DNA of 64,000 nt from Streptomyces sp. BA2. GTDB lineage: Bacteria; Actinomycetota; Actinomycetes; Streptomycetales; Streptomycetaceae. Made by a program: the position numbers and the translations under genes. Shown in pieces: positions 51,128-59,980 of this stretch. Position 1 is the first letter of the stretch. Each line of letters begins with the position of its first letter. The notes beneath the pieces were generated by a model. That model was not told where the DNA came from, made no database searches, and saw nothing but the letters and a program-made list of their open reading frames with translations. The stretch covers positions 2,232,001-2,296,000 of the forward strand of contig NZ_WSRO01000002.1 in assembly GCF_009769735.1 (NCBI RefSeq). The letters run 5' to 3'.

Positions 51128-52279
51128 TCAGAACGCCGAAACCCCGGTCAGCGCCCGCCCGATGACCAGCTTCTGGATCTGGCTCGTGCCTTCGTAGAGC
51201 GTCATGACGCGCGCGTCGCGCAGCAGTTTGCCCGCGGGGTACTCGTCGATGTAGCCGTAGCCGCCGAAGACCTGGAGCGCGTTGTTGGCGGCGCGCACCG
51301 CGGCCTCGGAGGCGAACAGCTTGGCCTTGGAGGACTCCGTGGTGAAGGGCTGACCGCGGTCGATGAGGTCGGCGACGCGCCAGGTCAGCAGGCGCGCGGC
51401 GTCCACGTCCACCGCGATGTCGCTGATCAGCTCCTGCACCAGCTGGTGCCCCGCGATGGGCTTGCCGAACTGCTCGCGCTCGGTCGCGTACGCCACGGCC
51501 GCGTCGAGGGCGGCCTGGGCGATGCCCACGCAGCCCGCGGCGACCGACATCCGCCCCTTGGCGAGCGCCGACATGGCGACCGAGAAGCCCTTGCCCTCGG
51601 GCGCGATCATGGCCGATGCCGGGACGCGGACGTCCTCGAGGACCAGCTCGGCGGTGGCCTGGCCGCGCAGGCCGAGCTTGCCGTGGATCGTGCGGCGGCT
51701 CAGGCCGGGGGTGTCGGTCGGCACGAGGAAGGCGGAGACGCCCTTGTGTCCTGGGGCGTCGTTGGTCCGCGCGAAGAGCAGCACGACATCGGCCCAGGTG
51801 CCGTTCGTGATGAACATCTTGGAGCCGTTGACGACGAAGTCGTCGCCGTCGCGCACGGCCTTGGTCGAGAGGTTCCCCGCGTCGGACCCGGTGCCCGGCT
51901 CGGTGAGCCCGAAGCAGCCGACGTACTCACCGGAGGTGAGACCGGGCAGCCACTGCCGCTTCTGCTCCTCGCTCCCCCAGTACGCGATGGTCTTGGCCAC
52001 GAGGCCAAGGGAGACCGACACGATGCCGCGCACGGAGGAGTCACCGCGCCCCAGCTCCTCGGTCACCAGGCAGTACGCGAGGTGGTCGCCGCCCGAGCCG
52101 CCGTACTCCTCGTCGACGGTGAGCCCGAGGAAGCCGACCTCGCCGAGCTTCTTCACGATGCCCCGGTCCACGCTCTCGGCGCGGTCCCACTCGATGACAT
52201 GGGGCGCGATCTCGCGGGCCACGAAGTCCTTGGCCAGCTGCCGGACGGCGGTCTGCTCCTCGCTGAGCTCCAGGTTCAT
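51128..52279 (-). CDS. acyl-CoA dehydrogenase
   Basis: 383 aa, standard length. EYGGSGGDHLAYCLVTEELG, CFGLTEPGTGSDAGNLSTKA (FAD contact), NGSKMFITNG, GFSVAMSALAKGRMSVAAGC and the active-site region LLRDARVMTLYEGTSQIQKL with the conserved catalytic Glu. Oxidises an acyl-CoA to the enoyl-CoA, electrons going to ETF. Divergent from a TetR gene; the 19-base operator C1 lies 28 bp before its ATG. Confidence 0.93.
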   Translation of the reverse strand: MNLELSEEQTAVRQLAKDFVAREIAPHVIEWDRAESVDRGIVKKLGEVGFLGLTVDEEYGGSGGDHLAYCLVTEELGRGDSSVRGIVSVSLGLVAKTIAYWGSEEQKRQWLPGLTSGEYVGCFGLTEPGTGSDAGNLSTKAVRDGDDFVVNGSKMFITNGTWADVVLLFARTNDAPGHKGVSAFLVPTDTPGLSRRTIHGKLGLRGQATAELVLEDVRVPASAMIAPEGKGFSVAMSALAKGRMSVAAGCVGIAQAALDAAVAYATEREQFGKPIAGHQLVQELISDIAVDVDAARLLTWRVADLIDRGQPFTTESSKAKLFASEAAVRAANNALQVFGGYGYIDEYPAGKLLRDARVMTLYEGTSQIQKLVIGRALTGVSAF

Positions 52280-52306
52280 CGTGTGGCACCTCTTCGGGTC
52301 GGATTT

Positions 52307-52325
52307 AAATTAGCACTGCTAGTTT
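52307..52325. promoter_or_regulatory. TetR-type operator, copy C1
   Basis: AAATTAGCACTGCTAGTTT, with TAGCA-C-TGCTA as a perfect palindrome. Sixteen of 19 bases agree with 58468-58486 in front of the aldehyde dehydrogenase gene. It lies between the acyl-CoA dehydrogenase gene and the TetR gene. Confidence 0.75.
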
Positions 52326-52351
52326 CTTACGGCAGCCCTACTATGTGCCGC

Positions 52352-53002
52352 ATGGCCCGACCGCGCAAGCCCCTCCTCAGCAGAGAACGCATCGTCGAGA
52401 CGGCGCGCGCGCTCGTGGACGCCGAGGGCCTCGCCGCCGTCTCGACGCGCCGCCTCGCCGCCGAGCTCGGGGTCAGCGGGCCCTCGCTCTACAACCACTT
52501 CCGCACGAAGGACGAGATCCTGGAGGCGGTCGCGGACTCGGTGAGCGCGCAGGTCGACCTGTCGATGTTCGAGGCCGCCGACGAGCGCGACTGGCGGACG
52601 GCGCTGCACGACTGGGCCGTCTCGTACCGCGCGGCGCTCACCCTGCACCCCAACATCGTTCCGGTGCTCGCGAGCGGCCCCGGCCGCCGCCCGGCCGGAC
52701 TGCGGCTCGCGGACGCGGTGTTCGGGGCGATGGTCGACGCGGGCTGGCCCGCCGCGCAGGCCACGTCGATCGGCGCGCTGATGCGGTACTTCATCATGGG
52801 CTCGGCGCTCGGCTCCTTCGCCGGCGGCTTCGTGGACGACGAGACCGCATACGATCCGGCCGACTATCCGCACCTGGGCCAGGCGCATCTCCTGGCCGAG
52901 CGCCAGCAGGAGATCGACGAACGGGCCTTCGAGACGGGCCTTCGCGCGCTGCTCGACGGACTCACGCTCCAGTACGCGCAGGTGGCGGCGCCCACGGGGT
53001 GA
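52352..53002 (+). CDS. TetR family regulator (TetR_C type)
   Basis: 216 aa from ATG at 52352 (ATG at 52343 is in frame). HTH: SRERIVETARALVDAEGLAA, VSTRRLAAELGVSGPSLYNH, FRTKDEILEAV. The C-terminal domain with AALTLHPNIVPVLASGP, PGRRPAGLRLADAVFGAM, resembles TetR_C proteins. TACTAT at 52338-52343 sits 8-9 bases before the ATG, so a leaderless mRNA is likely. Operator C1 overlaps the -35 area. Its second site lies 6 kb away before the ALDH/ADH operon. Confidence 0.9.
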   Translation: MARPRKPLLSRERIVETARALVDAEGLAAVSTRRLAAELGVSGPSLYNHFRTKDEILEAVADSVSAQVDLSMFEAADERDWRTALHDWAVSYRAALTLHPNIVPVLASGPGRRPAGLRLADAVFGAMVDAGWPAAQATSIGALMRYFIMGSALGSFAGGFVDDETAYDPADYPHLGQAHLLAERQQEIDERAFETGLRALLDGLTLQYAQVAAPTG

Positions 53003-53063
53003 CGGTTCAGCGACCACCGAGGAGCGGCAGGGACGCCACCGGGGCCAGGGCGCCGGAGGCGCA

Positions 53064-53093
53064 CCTCGGTATCGCGAACCTCGGTATCGCAGA
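53064..53093. repeat. 15-bp tandem duplication
   Basis: CCTCGGTATCGCGAA (53064) then CCTCGGTATCGCAGA (53079), followed by CCTCGAC. In the 160-bp gap between the TetR gene and the urea transporter gene; may be part of its promoter. Confidence 0.65.
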
Positions 53094-53162
53094 CCTCGAC
53101 AGGTAGATGTAAAGTCCATCCGTCTTGCCGGGCGAAACATGGACGTAACACGGGAGTGAGCC

Positions 53163-54206
53163 GTGCGGCACTCAACAGACGCCGGTCGCCGGCCTTTTGG
53201 CGCGCCGGTCTTCGCCGCCCAAGTCCTGCGCGGGCAGGCGCAGGTCACCTTCCTGCCCAGCGCGGCGGCGGGCGCCGTCTTCTGTGCGGCGCTCTTCGCG
53301 GCGGGCTGGGAGTACGGGCTCTACGGGCTTGTGGGAACGGCCGTCGGCACGGCCACGGCGCGGCTCCTCGGGGCGGCACGGGACCGCGTGACGACCGGGC
53401 TCGAAGGCTTCAACGCCTGCCTCACCGCGCTGTGTTTCGCGGTGTTCCTCGGCGCCGGTCACCTGTCCACGGCCGTGCTCGCCCTCGCGGGCTGCGTGGT
53501 GGTCACGGTCGTGACGGCTGCGGCCACCAACCTCCTCGCCGTCTGGGGCCTGCCCTCGCTCACACTCCCGTACTGCCTGCTCGCGAGCGTGACGACTATG
53601 GCGGCACTCGGCTTCGAGCGGGTCTGGCACCACAGGGTCGACCCGGCGGCGCTGACGCAGGCGGCGAGCGGTCCGACAGCGCTCCAACCCACCGATCTGG
53701 CGCGCGCGTTCTTCGCGGGATTCGCCCAGATCTTCTTCATGCCGCAGTGGTACGTCGGTGCGCTGGTGCTGCTCGGTCTCTTCGTCGCGAGCCGTCGCGC
53801 GGGGGCCGTGGCCTGCCTCGGCAGCCTGACCGGCATCGGCACCGCGGTCGCGCTCGGGGCGCCGGCCGCGCGGATCGCGGACGGGACAATGGGATACAAC
53901 GCGGTGCTCGTGGCGCTCGCGCTGTGCGGCGTCTTCCTGCCCGTCCGGGGAGTGACGCTCGCGTACGCGCTCGTCGGTGCCGCCACGGCGACCATCGCGG
54001 GCTCGGCCATGACGGCGCTTCTCGCGCCGTCCGGCGGGCACGCGTTCACCTGGCCGTTCGTACTGACGACGCTCGCGTTCCTGGCGGCGGCGAAGTCCTT
54101 CTCGCGCCTGGGCGAACCGGCCGCGGCACCATCGGTGGAGACGGAGCCGCAGCCGGCCACGACCGCTGCCGTCAGCGGGAACTCGCCCGTCCCGCAAGCA
54201 CCTTGA
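53163..54206 (+). CDS. urea transporter
   Basis: 347 aa from GTG at 53163. Two similar membrane halves of the UT fold: FAAQVLRGQAQVTFLPSAAA and ARAFFAGFAQIFFMPQWYVG carry the paired Gln/Phe segments of the pore, and GLEGFNACLTALCFAVFLGA and GTMGYNAVLVALALCGVFLP carry the matching selectivity segments. Lets urea pass down its gradient. The last 35 bp overlap the end of the convergent MFS gene. No urease genes are in the window. Confidence 0.9.
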   Translation: MRHSTDAGRRPFGAPVFAAQVLRGQAQVTFLPSAAAGAVFCAALFAAGWEYGLYGLVGTAVGTATARLLGAARDRVTTGLEGFNACLTALCFAVFLGAGHLSTAVLALAGCVVVTVVTAAATNLLAVWGLPSLTLPYCLLASVTTMAALGFERVWHHRVDPAALTQAASGPTALQPTDLARAFFAGFAQIFFMPQWYVGALVLLGLFVASRRAGAVACLGSLTGIGTAVALGAPAARIADGTMGYNAVLVALALCGVFLPVRGVTLAYALVGAATATIAGSAMTALLAPSGGHAFTWPFVLTTLAFLAAAKSFSRLGEPAAAPSVETEPQPATTAAVSGNSPVPQAP

Positions 54207-55521
54207 TGGAGATCAGCGCGATCACCGCGAGACCGATGATGTACGCGGCGACGGCCATCGACGTGCCCGTCGCCTCCAGGAGCAGCACCATCACGAACGG
54301 CGCGAGCCCGCCGCCGAACACGGCCGCGATCTGGTAGCCGAGCGAGGCTCCCGTGTAGCGCATCTCGGCGGTGAACAGCTCCGCGAACAGCGCGGCCTGC
54401 GGCCCGTACATGATGCTGAGGAAGCAGCTGGTGACGAAGGTGCCGACAGCCAGCCACAGCAGCGACCCTGTGTCGATGAGCAGGAACATCGGCACGGCCC
54501 AGACCGCGAGCCCCGCGGCGCCAAGGGCGTAGATCTTCAGCCGTCCGATGCGGTCGGAGAGCGCGGCGGACGCCGGGATCAGGGCGAGTTGGGTGAGGCT
54601 GACGCAGAGCGAGACGGTGAGGACGGCGCTGCGTTTCATGTCGAGCTCGCGAGTGGTGTAGTCGAGGACGCCGGTGATGATGATGTAGAACGTCGCGGTG
54701 TTCACCGCGAAGGAGCCGCCCGCCAGGAAGACGGTGCCGAGGTGGTGGCGGAGGATGGTGCGCAGAGGCGAGTTGCCGCCTTCACCGCCTGCGCCCTTCT
54801 GCGCCTTCTCCTTCTCCGCGAGCGCCTTCTCCGCCTCACGGAACTCCGGGGTCTCCTCCACACGCGTGTGGATGTACCAGGCGAGTACGAGCACGAGGAT
54901 CCCGACCATGAAGGGCACCCGCCAGCCCCACGCCTCGAAGGTGCTCTCGCTGGTGACGGCCCCGGCGACCAGGAAGACCGTGTTGGCGGTCACCACGCCG
55001 ATGGGGACGCCCAGTTGGACCAGGCTGCCGTAGAGGCCGCGCTTGCCCTCGGGGGCGTACTCGGTGGCCATCAGCATCGCGCCGCCCCACTGCGCGCCGA
55101 CCGCGATGCCCTGGAACACGCGGAGGGTGACGAGGAGGATCGGCGCGGCGATGCCGACCGTCTCGTACGTGGGGAGCAGGCCGATGCCCGTGGTGGACAG
55201 GCCCATCAGGGTCAGCGCGAGGACCAGCATGGGCTTGCGGCCGCGCTTGTCGCCGAGGTGCCCCGCGATGATGCCGCCGATGGGGCGGGCCAGGAAGCCG
55301 ACGGCGAAGGTGGCGAACGCGGCGAGCACTCCGGCGGACGAGCTGCCGGAGGGGAAGTACAGGTCGCCCAGGACGAGGGCTGCTGCGATGCCGAAGACGA
55401 AGTAGTCGTACCACTCGACGGCCGACGCGAGGGCGGCCGCGGTGGCCACCTTGCGGCGGTGGGGATCCGCCGGTGACGCGGGAGCGGTGGGGGGAGCGGT
55501 GGAGATCGGTGCGGGGTCCAT
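54172..55521 (-). CDS. MFS transporter, metabolite:H+ symporter family
   Basis: 449 aa from ATG at 55521 with GGAGTG nine bases before. ALASAVEWYDYFVFGIAAAL, GHLGDKRGRKPMLVLALTLM, FQGIAVGAQWGGAMLMATEY, WGWRVPFMVGILV and GPQAALFAELFTAEMRYTGA are the family's markers. A charged loop (about 231-255) is Glu/Lys-rich. Carries an organic acid or betaine-like solute; substrate unknown. A variant of operator A lies 64 bp upstream, which could join it to the acyl-CoA module at 31-36 kb. Confidence 0.9.
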   Translation of the reverse strand: MDPAPISTAPPTAPASPADPHRRKVATAAALASAVEWYDYFVFGIAAALVLGDLYFPSGSSSAGVLAAFATFAVGFLARPIGGIIAGHLGDKRGRKPMLVLALTLMGLSTTGIGLLPTYETVGIAAPILLVTLRVFQGIAVGAQWGGAMLMATEYAPEGKRGLYGSLVQLGVPIGVVTANTVFLVAGAVTSESTFEAWGWRVPFMVGILVLVLAWYIHTRVEETPEFREAEKALAEKEKAQKGAGGEGGNSPLRTILRHHLGTVFLAGGSFAVNTATFYIIITGVLDYTTRELDMKRSAVLTVSLCVSLTQLALIPASAALSDRIGRLKIYALGAAGLAVWAVPMFLLIDTGSLLWLAVGTFVTSCFLSIMYGPQAALFAELFTAEMRYTGASLGYQIAAVFGGGLAPFVMVLLLEATGTSMAVAAYIIGLAVIALISIKVLAGRASSR

Positions 55522-55584
55522 GCGGGTGCACACTCCGGTGGGTCCGGGGACGGGACAGGGGGTGGGCGTGTGATTGCAGGGACC

Positions 55585-55604
55585 GTACCGACCGGTGGGT
55601 ATGT
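55585..55604. promoter_or_regulatory. TetR-type operator, variant A3
   Basis: GTACCGACCGGTGGGTATGT; the core TACC-N-ACCGGT-N-GGTA is a perfect palindrome. Its reverse complement matches copies A1/A2 at ACATACC and the central CCGGT. It lies upstream of the MFS gene. Confidence 0.6.
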
Positions 55605-55624
55605 GGTCAACGGTTCATGCAGAG

Positions 55625-55835
55625 AGGTTTTCCCCAACCCCGCCCCTTCCCGAAAACCCGCTCGGCGCAGGGGCCTTTCGGGGGCTTTGACTGCCGTCAT
55701 CACCGGCTCCGCCGAGTTCGTCCTCAAACGCCGGACGGGCTGAGAATCAGCCCGTCCGGCGTTTGAGGACATCTTGTACGGGGGCCCAGGGGGCGGAGCC
55801 CCATGGTTTCGGGAAGGGGCGGGATTGGGGAAAGA
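55625..55835. repeat. dispersed nested inverted repeat, copy 3
   Basis: Outer arms: TTTTCCCCAACCCCGCCCC from about 55629 faces GGGGCGGGATTGGGGAAA at about 55816-55833. Inner arms: 55720-55743 and 55747-55770 are perfect 24-bp reverse complements (GTCCTCAAACGCCGGACGGG...), preceded by TCACCGGCTCCGCCGAGTTC at 55699. Lies 20 bp beyond the ADH gene end and may be its terminator. Together with copy A3 it fills the 333-bp gap 55522-55854. Confidence 0.85.
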
Positions 55836-55854
55836 AAAACGCTCTGACCCGCGC

Positions 55855-56937
55855 CTAGAACACCACCAGCGCTCGCCCACCCTTCCCCGCGACCATGTTC
55901 TCGAAGGCCGCGGGAATCCCTTCAAGACCGATCCGATCCGTCACAAGGACCCCCAGGTCAAAACGCCCCTCCCGGATGTGGTCAGCCAGGACCGGCAAGT
56001 CCACCGCAGGGTCGGAGTTCCCGTACACGCAGCCCGAAAGCGTCCGCCCCCAGTGGAAGATCTCCAGAGCGTTGAAGGTGACCTGCTGGTCCTTGCCGCC
56101 GATGCCGACCACCGTCGTACGCCCGCCGCGCCGCGTCGACTCCCAGGCCGTACGGATCGTCACCGCACGCCCCACGCACTCCACCGCCACGTCCACGCCC
56201 TGGCCACCCGTCAGCTTGCGGATGTCCTTCGCCGTCGTCTCGGAGGCGACCACGTACTCGGTCGCTCCCGCCGACCGCGCCAACTCCTCCTTCTCCTGCG
56301 ACACATCGACCGCGATGATCTTCGAGGCACCGGCGATCCGTGCCGCCTGGAGCGTGGCGAGGCCCACTCCCCCGACCCCGTAGACCGCTACCGTCTCGCC
56401 CTCGCGGACCTTCGCGGAGTGGTGCACGGCGCCGTACCCGGTGAGTACGGCGCAGCCGAGGAGCGCCGCGTCCGTCAGCGGGACGCCGTCCGGGGCGGGC
56501 AGCACGCAGTTGCCCGCGACCACCGTCTCCTCGGCGAACGCGGCGACGTTCAGGCCGGGGTGGAGGTCCGCGCCGTCCGAGGCGCGGCGTGCGTACACGT
56601 CGGCCGCACCGGCAAGGGCGTTCACGCACAGCCACACCTCGCCGAGCGAGCAGGCGTGACAACTGCCGCAGGAGGGAGCCCAGTTGAGGACGACTCCGTC
56701 GCCCGGCACGACATGCGTGACCCCCTCGCCCACGGATACGACCGTCCCCGCACCCTCGTGCCCGAGCACGGCGGGCACCGGCACCCGCATCGTGCCGTTG
56801 GTCAGGGACAGGTCGGAGTGGCAGACCCCGGCGGCGGCGAGGCGCACCCGCACCTGGCCGGGGCCCGGCTCGGGCAGGTCGATCTCGGTGATCTCCAGGG
56901 GAGAACCGACGGCGGGCAGAACAGCGGCGCGGACCAC
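55855..56937 (-). CDS. zinc-dependent alcohol dehydrogenase (class III-like MDR)
   Basis: 360 aa from GTG at 56937. Catalytic zinc ligands in AAGVCHSD and LGHEGAGTV and a Cys near LTDAALLGCAVLTGYGAV; structural zinc Cys cluster CGSCHACSLGEVWLC; NAD-binding VAVYGVGGVGLATLQAA. Related to Rxyl/FADH-like dehydrogenases. Oxidises an alcohol to the aldehyde that the upstream ALDH can take on. 71 bp after the ALDH gene, same strand. Confidence 0.93.
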   Translation of the reverse strand: MVRAAVLPAVGSPLEITEIDLPEPGPGQVRVRLAAAGVCHSDLSLTNGTMRVPVPAVLGHEGAGTVVSVGEGVTHVVPGDGVVLNWAPSCGSCHACSLGEVWLCVNALAGAADVYARRASDGADLHPGLNVAAFAEETVVAGNCVLPAPDGVPLTDAALLGCAVLTGYGAVHHSAKVREGETVAVYGVGGVGLATLQAARIAGASKIIAVDVSQEKEELARSAGATEYVVASETTAKDIRKLTGGQGVDVAVECVGRAVTIRTAWESTRRGGRTTVVGIGGKDQQVTFNALEIFHWGRTLSGCVYGNSDPAVDLPVLADHIREGRFDLGVLVTDRIGLEGIPAAFENMVAGKGGRALVVF

Positions 56938-56972
56938 GGTGACGTACTCCTCAGAAGGTGCGGAACAGAGGC

Positions 56973-57018
56973 TCAGAACTGGTCAGAATCAGCCCTGGTC
57001 AGAACTGGTCAGAACTGG
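56973..57018. repeat. TCAGAACTGG repeats at the ALDH gene end
   Basis: TCAGAACTGG at 56973-56982, 56999-57008 and 57009-57018, with a partial copy between. The last copy contains the ALDH stop (TCA at 57009-57011). Probably slippage; a protein site is possible. Confidence 0.6.
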
Positions 57019-58397
57019 AGGGACTTCGTCTGGAGGTACTCGGTGAGCCCGTGCGGGCCCAGCTCGCGCCCCACCCCCGACTGCTTGTAACCGCCGAACG
57101 GGGCAAGGGGGTTGAAGCTGCCGCCGTTGATGTCGACCTGACCCGTGTCCATGCGGCGGGCGAACGCGATCGCCTCCGCGTCGTCGGCCGCCCAGACCGC
57201 GCCCGCGAGCCCGTACACGGTCCCGTTCGCGATCCGCAGGGCCTCGTCCTCGTCCTCGTACCTGATGATCGAGACGACCGGACCGAAGATCTCCTCCTGG
57301 GCGATCGTCATCTCCGGGGTGACGTCGGCGAAGACCGTCGGCTGGACGAAGTAGCCCTGCTCGCGCGGTGCTTCGGAGCCGCCGGCCACCACGCGCGCGC
57401 CTTCCTCGACGCCCTTGTCGATGTAACCCCGCACGCGCGCCTGCTGCTTGGCGTTGACGACGGGGCCGATGCGGGAGCCGTACTTGGCCGCGGCCGCCGC
57501 CGCGAGCTCCACCGCCTCGTCGTACCGCGCGGAGTCCACCAGCATGCGGGTCCACGCGCTGCACGTCTGGCCGGAGTTGGACATGACGTTCGCGACGCCC
57601 ACGTTGACCGCCTTGGTCAGGTCGGCGCTGGGCAGGATGACGTTGGCGGACTTGCCGCCGAGCTCCAGGGCGACGCGCTTGACCGCGGCGCCCGCGGTAG
57701 CGCCGATCTGCTTGCCGACCGCCGTCGAGCCGGTGAAGGAGACCAGGTCGACGCCCTCGTGCTCGGCGAGAGCCTGTCCCGCGACCGGACCGAGGCCCGT
57801 GACCAGGTTGAAGACACCGGCGGGGATGCCCGCCTCGTGTACGGCCTCCGCGAAGAGCTGAGCGGTGAGCGGAGTGTCCTCCGCCGGCTTCAGGACCACC
57901 GTGCAGCCCGCGGCGAGCGCGGGGGCCACCTTGTTGACGATCTGGTGGAGGGGATAGTTCCAGGGCGTGATCGCGCCGACCACGCCGACCGGCTCCATGT
58001 AGACGGTGGAGTTGCCGATCTTCTCCTCGAAGGCGTACGTCGCCGCGAGATCGGCATACGAACCGGCGACCAGGATCGGCACGCCCGCGTGCACCATCTG
58101 CGAGAACGGGAGCGGGGAGCCGAGCTCCGCCGTCACCGTCTCGGCGATCTCATCCTTGCGGGCGACCAGCTGGTCACGGAGTGCCCCGATGAGCGCGCCG
58201 CGCTCGGCGGGCGGGGTCGCCGCCCAGGCGGGGAAGGCCTCGCGGGCCGCGCGCACCGCCGCGTCGATGTCCTGCGCCGTGCCGGCGGGGACCTGGCCGA
58301 CCGGCTGCTCGTCGGCCGGGTTCAGGACCGTGATCGTGTCCGTGCCGACGGCGGGCCGCCAGGCGCCGCCGATGTAGATGCCGTCGTGGGCCTTCAT
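57009..58397 (-). CDS. aldehyde dehydrogenase
   Basis: 462 aa. GVVGAITPWNYPLHQIVNKV (cofactor), VSFTGSTAVGKQIG, catalytic Glu in RVALELGGKSANVI and Cys in SNSGQTCSAWTRML; C-terminal QEEIFGPVVSII and GGYKQSGVGRELG. An NAD(P)-dependent oxidation of an aldehyde to the acid. First gene of an operon with the zinc ADH, so the pair converts an alcohol to an acid. Upstream lie operator C2 and a 17-base direct repeat (58412-58428, 58433-58449). Confidence 0.94.
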   Translation of the reverse strand: MKAHDGIYIGGAWRPAVGTDTITVLNPADEQPVGQVPAGTAQDIDAAVRAAREAFPAWAATPPAERGALIGALRDQLVARKDEIAETVTAELGSPLPFSQMVHAGVPILVAGSYADLAATYAFEEKIGNSTVYMEPVGVVGAITPWNYPLHQIVNKVAPALAAGCTVVLKPAEDTPLTAQLFAEAVHEAGIPAGVFNLVTGLGPVAGQALAEHEGVDLVSFTGSTAVGKQIGATAGAAVKRVALELGGKSANVILPSADLTKAVNVGVANVMSNSGQTCSAWTRMLVDSARYDEAVELAAAAAAKYGSRIGPVVNAKQQARVRGYIDKGVEEGARVVAGGSEAPREQGYFVQPTVFADVTPEMTIAQEEIFGPVVSIIRYEDEDEALRIANGTVYGLAGAVWAADDAEAIAFARRMDTGQVDINGGSFNPLAPFGGYKQSGVGRELGPHGLTEYLQTKSLQF

Positions 58398-58765
58398 CGC
58401 ACTCCTCAGTTAGTCGTCCGCGCTCGTCAGTGAGTCGTCCGCGCTCGTCCGCACTCGTCCGCACCCCAAACTAGCGCTGATAGTTTTTTGGCACCAGGGG
58501 TGCCCGAAGGGTGCCGACGCCGGGGACATTCACCCCGGCTCGACACCTACCCCCACGTGTTGCTCCGAAATTCGATTTCGTGCATGTGACAGACACATGT
58601 CAAGGCGTCAACTCCCTTGATCTACGCCTGTAGAGCCGACATTCTGCTGATCGCGCCGGGAGCGGAACGCACCGCTCCCGGCTGTGTGTGCGATCACGCA
58701 CACGCCCCCACAGTTGCGCCGCCCGAACCGGGGCGCGCGCCGCCTATGAGGAGGACTCCCTCGTA
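58398..58765. promoter_or_regulatory. divergent region between ALDH and subtilisin genes
   Basis: 368 bp without a gene. Operator C2 is at 58468-58486 on the ALDH side. On the protease side CGAAAT-TCG-ATTTCG (58566-58580) and CATGTG-ACAGA-CACATG (58583-58599) are two adjacent perfect palindromes, placed where a regulator of the protease would bind. Confidence 0.6.
58468..58486. promoter_or_regulatory. TetR-type operator, copy C2
   Basis: AAACTAGCGCTGATAGTTT, 71 bp before the ALDH start, matching copy C1 at 16 of 19 positions. AAACTA and TAGTTT are perfect arms. Confidence 0.75.
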
Positions 58766-59980
58766 ATGGCAATGCTGCGCAGCAAGAAAACAGTGATCGC
58801 CGCGGCGATCTCGACCGCCACCGCCGCCACTCTGTTCGGTGCGGTCACCGCCCTTCCGGCCCAGGCCGCTCCCGCCGAAGGCACCGTGATCGGGGCCGGC
58901 TCGGCCGACGCCGTCAAGGGCAGCTACATCGTCACGCTGAAGAAGAACTCGGGCTTCAAGGCCGCATCGGCCCAGGGCAAGGGTCTGATATCCGAGTACG
59001 GCGGGTCGGTGAAGAAGACCTTCAAGTCCGCGCTCGACGGATACACCGTCGAGCTGAGCGCGGGTGAGGCGAGACGCCTCGCCGCGGATCCCGCGGTCGC
59101 CTCGGTCGAGCAGAACCGGACCGTCCGGGCGGACGCGACCCAGAGCAACGCGCCTTGGGGCCTGGACCGCATCGACCAGACGAGCCTGCCACTGTCCGGC
59201 ACCTACACCTACCCGGACACCGCGGGCTCGGGCGTCACCGCGTACGTGATCGACACCGGCGTACGCATCTCGCACTCCGAGATCAGCGGGCGCGCGGTGA
59301 ACGGCTATGACGCGGTCGACCGCGACAACACCGCCCAGGACGGCAACGGCCACGGCACGCACGTGGCCACCACCATCGCGGGCAAGACGTACGGCGTCGC
59401 CAAGAAGGCCAAGATCGTGGCCGTCCGCGTGCTCGACAACAACGGCTCCGGCACGACCGCCGGTGTCATCGCGGGCATCGACTGGGTGACGAGCAACCAC
59501 GCGGCAGGCGCCCCCGCCGTGGCCAACATGTCGCTCGGCGGCGGCGCCTCCACCTCGCTGGACAACGCGGTGAAGAACTCCATCGCCGACGGCGTCAGCT
59601 ACGCGGTCGCCGCGGGCAACGAGGGCGTCAACGCCTCCTCGTCGTCCCCGGCGCGGGTCCCCGCGGCCATCACGGTGGGCGCCACCAGCAACACGGACGC
59701 CAAGGCCAGCTGGTCCAACTACGGCTCGGTCCTTGACATCTTCGCGCCCGGCGTCTCGATCAAGGCGGGCTGGCACACCGGCGACACGGCCACGAACACC
59801 ATCTCCGGTACGTCGATGGCCACTCCGCATGTCGCGGGTGCGGCGGCGGTGTACTTGGCGGGCCACTCCTCGGCCACGCCTGCCCAGGTCTCCTCGGCCC
59901 TGGTGAACGGAGCCACCTCGGGCAAGGTCACGAGCCCGGGCAGCGGCTCGCCGAACAGGCTGCTCAAGATCGTCCCGTAG
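58766..59980 (+). CDS. secreted subtilisin-like serine protease (S8)
   Basis: 404 aa from ATG at 58766 with GAGGAGGA upstream. Signal peptide 1-35 ([19 protein letters not shown] to ALPAQA), I9 propeptide about 50-121 ([12 protein letters not shown] to [10 protein letters not shown]), then the S8 catalytic domain with Asp163 in YVIDTGV, His196 in GNGHGTHVA, oxyanion Asn285 in AAGNEG and Ser350 in [14 protein letters not shown]. Proteinase K-like length with no C-terminal domain. An extracellular protease. It ends 17 bp inside the convergent MFS gene. Confidence 0.95.
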   Translation: MAMLRSKKTVIAAAISTATAATLFGAVTALPAQAAPAEGTVIGAGSADAVKGSYIVTLKKNSGFKAASAQGKGLISEYGGSVKKTFKSALDGYTVELSAGEARRLAADPAVASVEQNRTVRADATQSNAPWGLDRIDQTSLPLSGTYTYPDTAGSGVTAYVIDTGVRISHSEISGRAVNGYDAVDRDNTAQDGNGHGTHVATTIAGKTYGVAKKAKIVAVRVLDNNGSGTTAGVIAGIDWVTSNHAAGAPAVANMSLGGGASTSLDNAVKNSIADGVSYAVAAGNEGVNASSSSPARVPAAITVGATSNTDAKASWSNYGSVLDIFAPGVSIKAGWHTGDTATNTISGTSMATPHVAGAAAVYLAGHSSATPAQVSSALVNGATSGKVTSPGSGSPNRLLKIVP

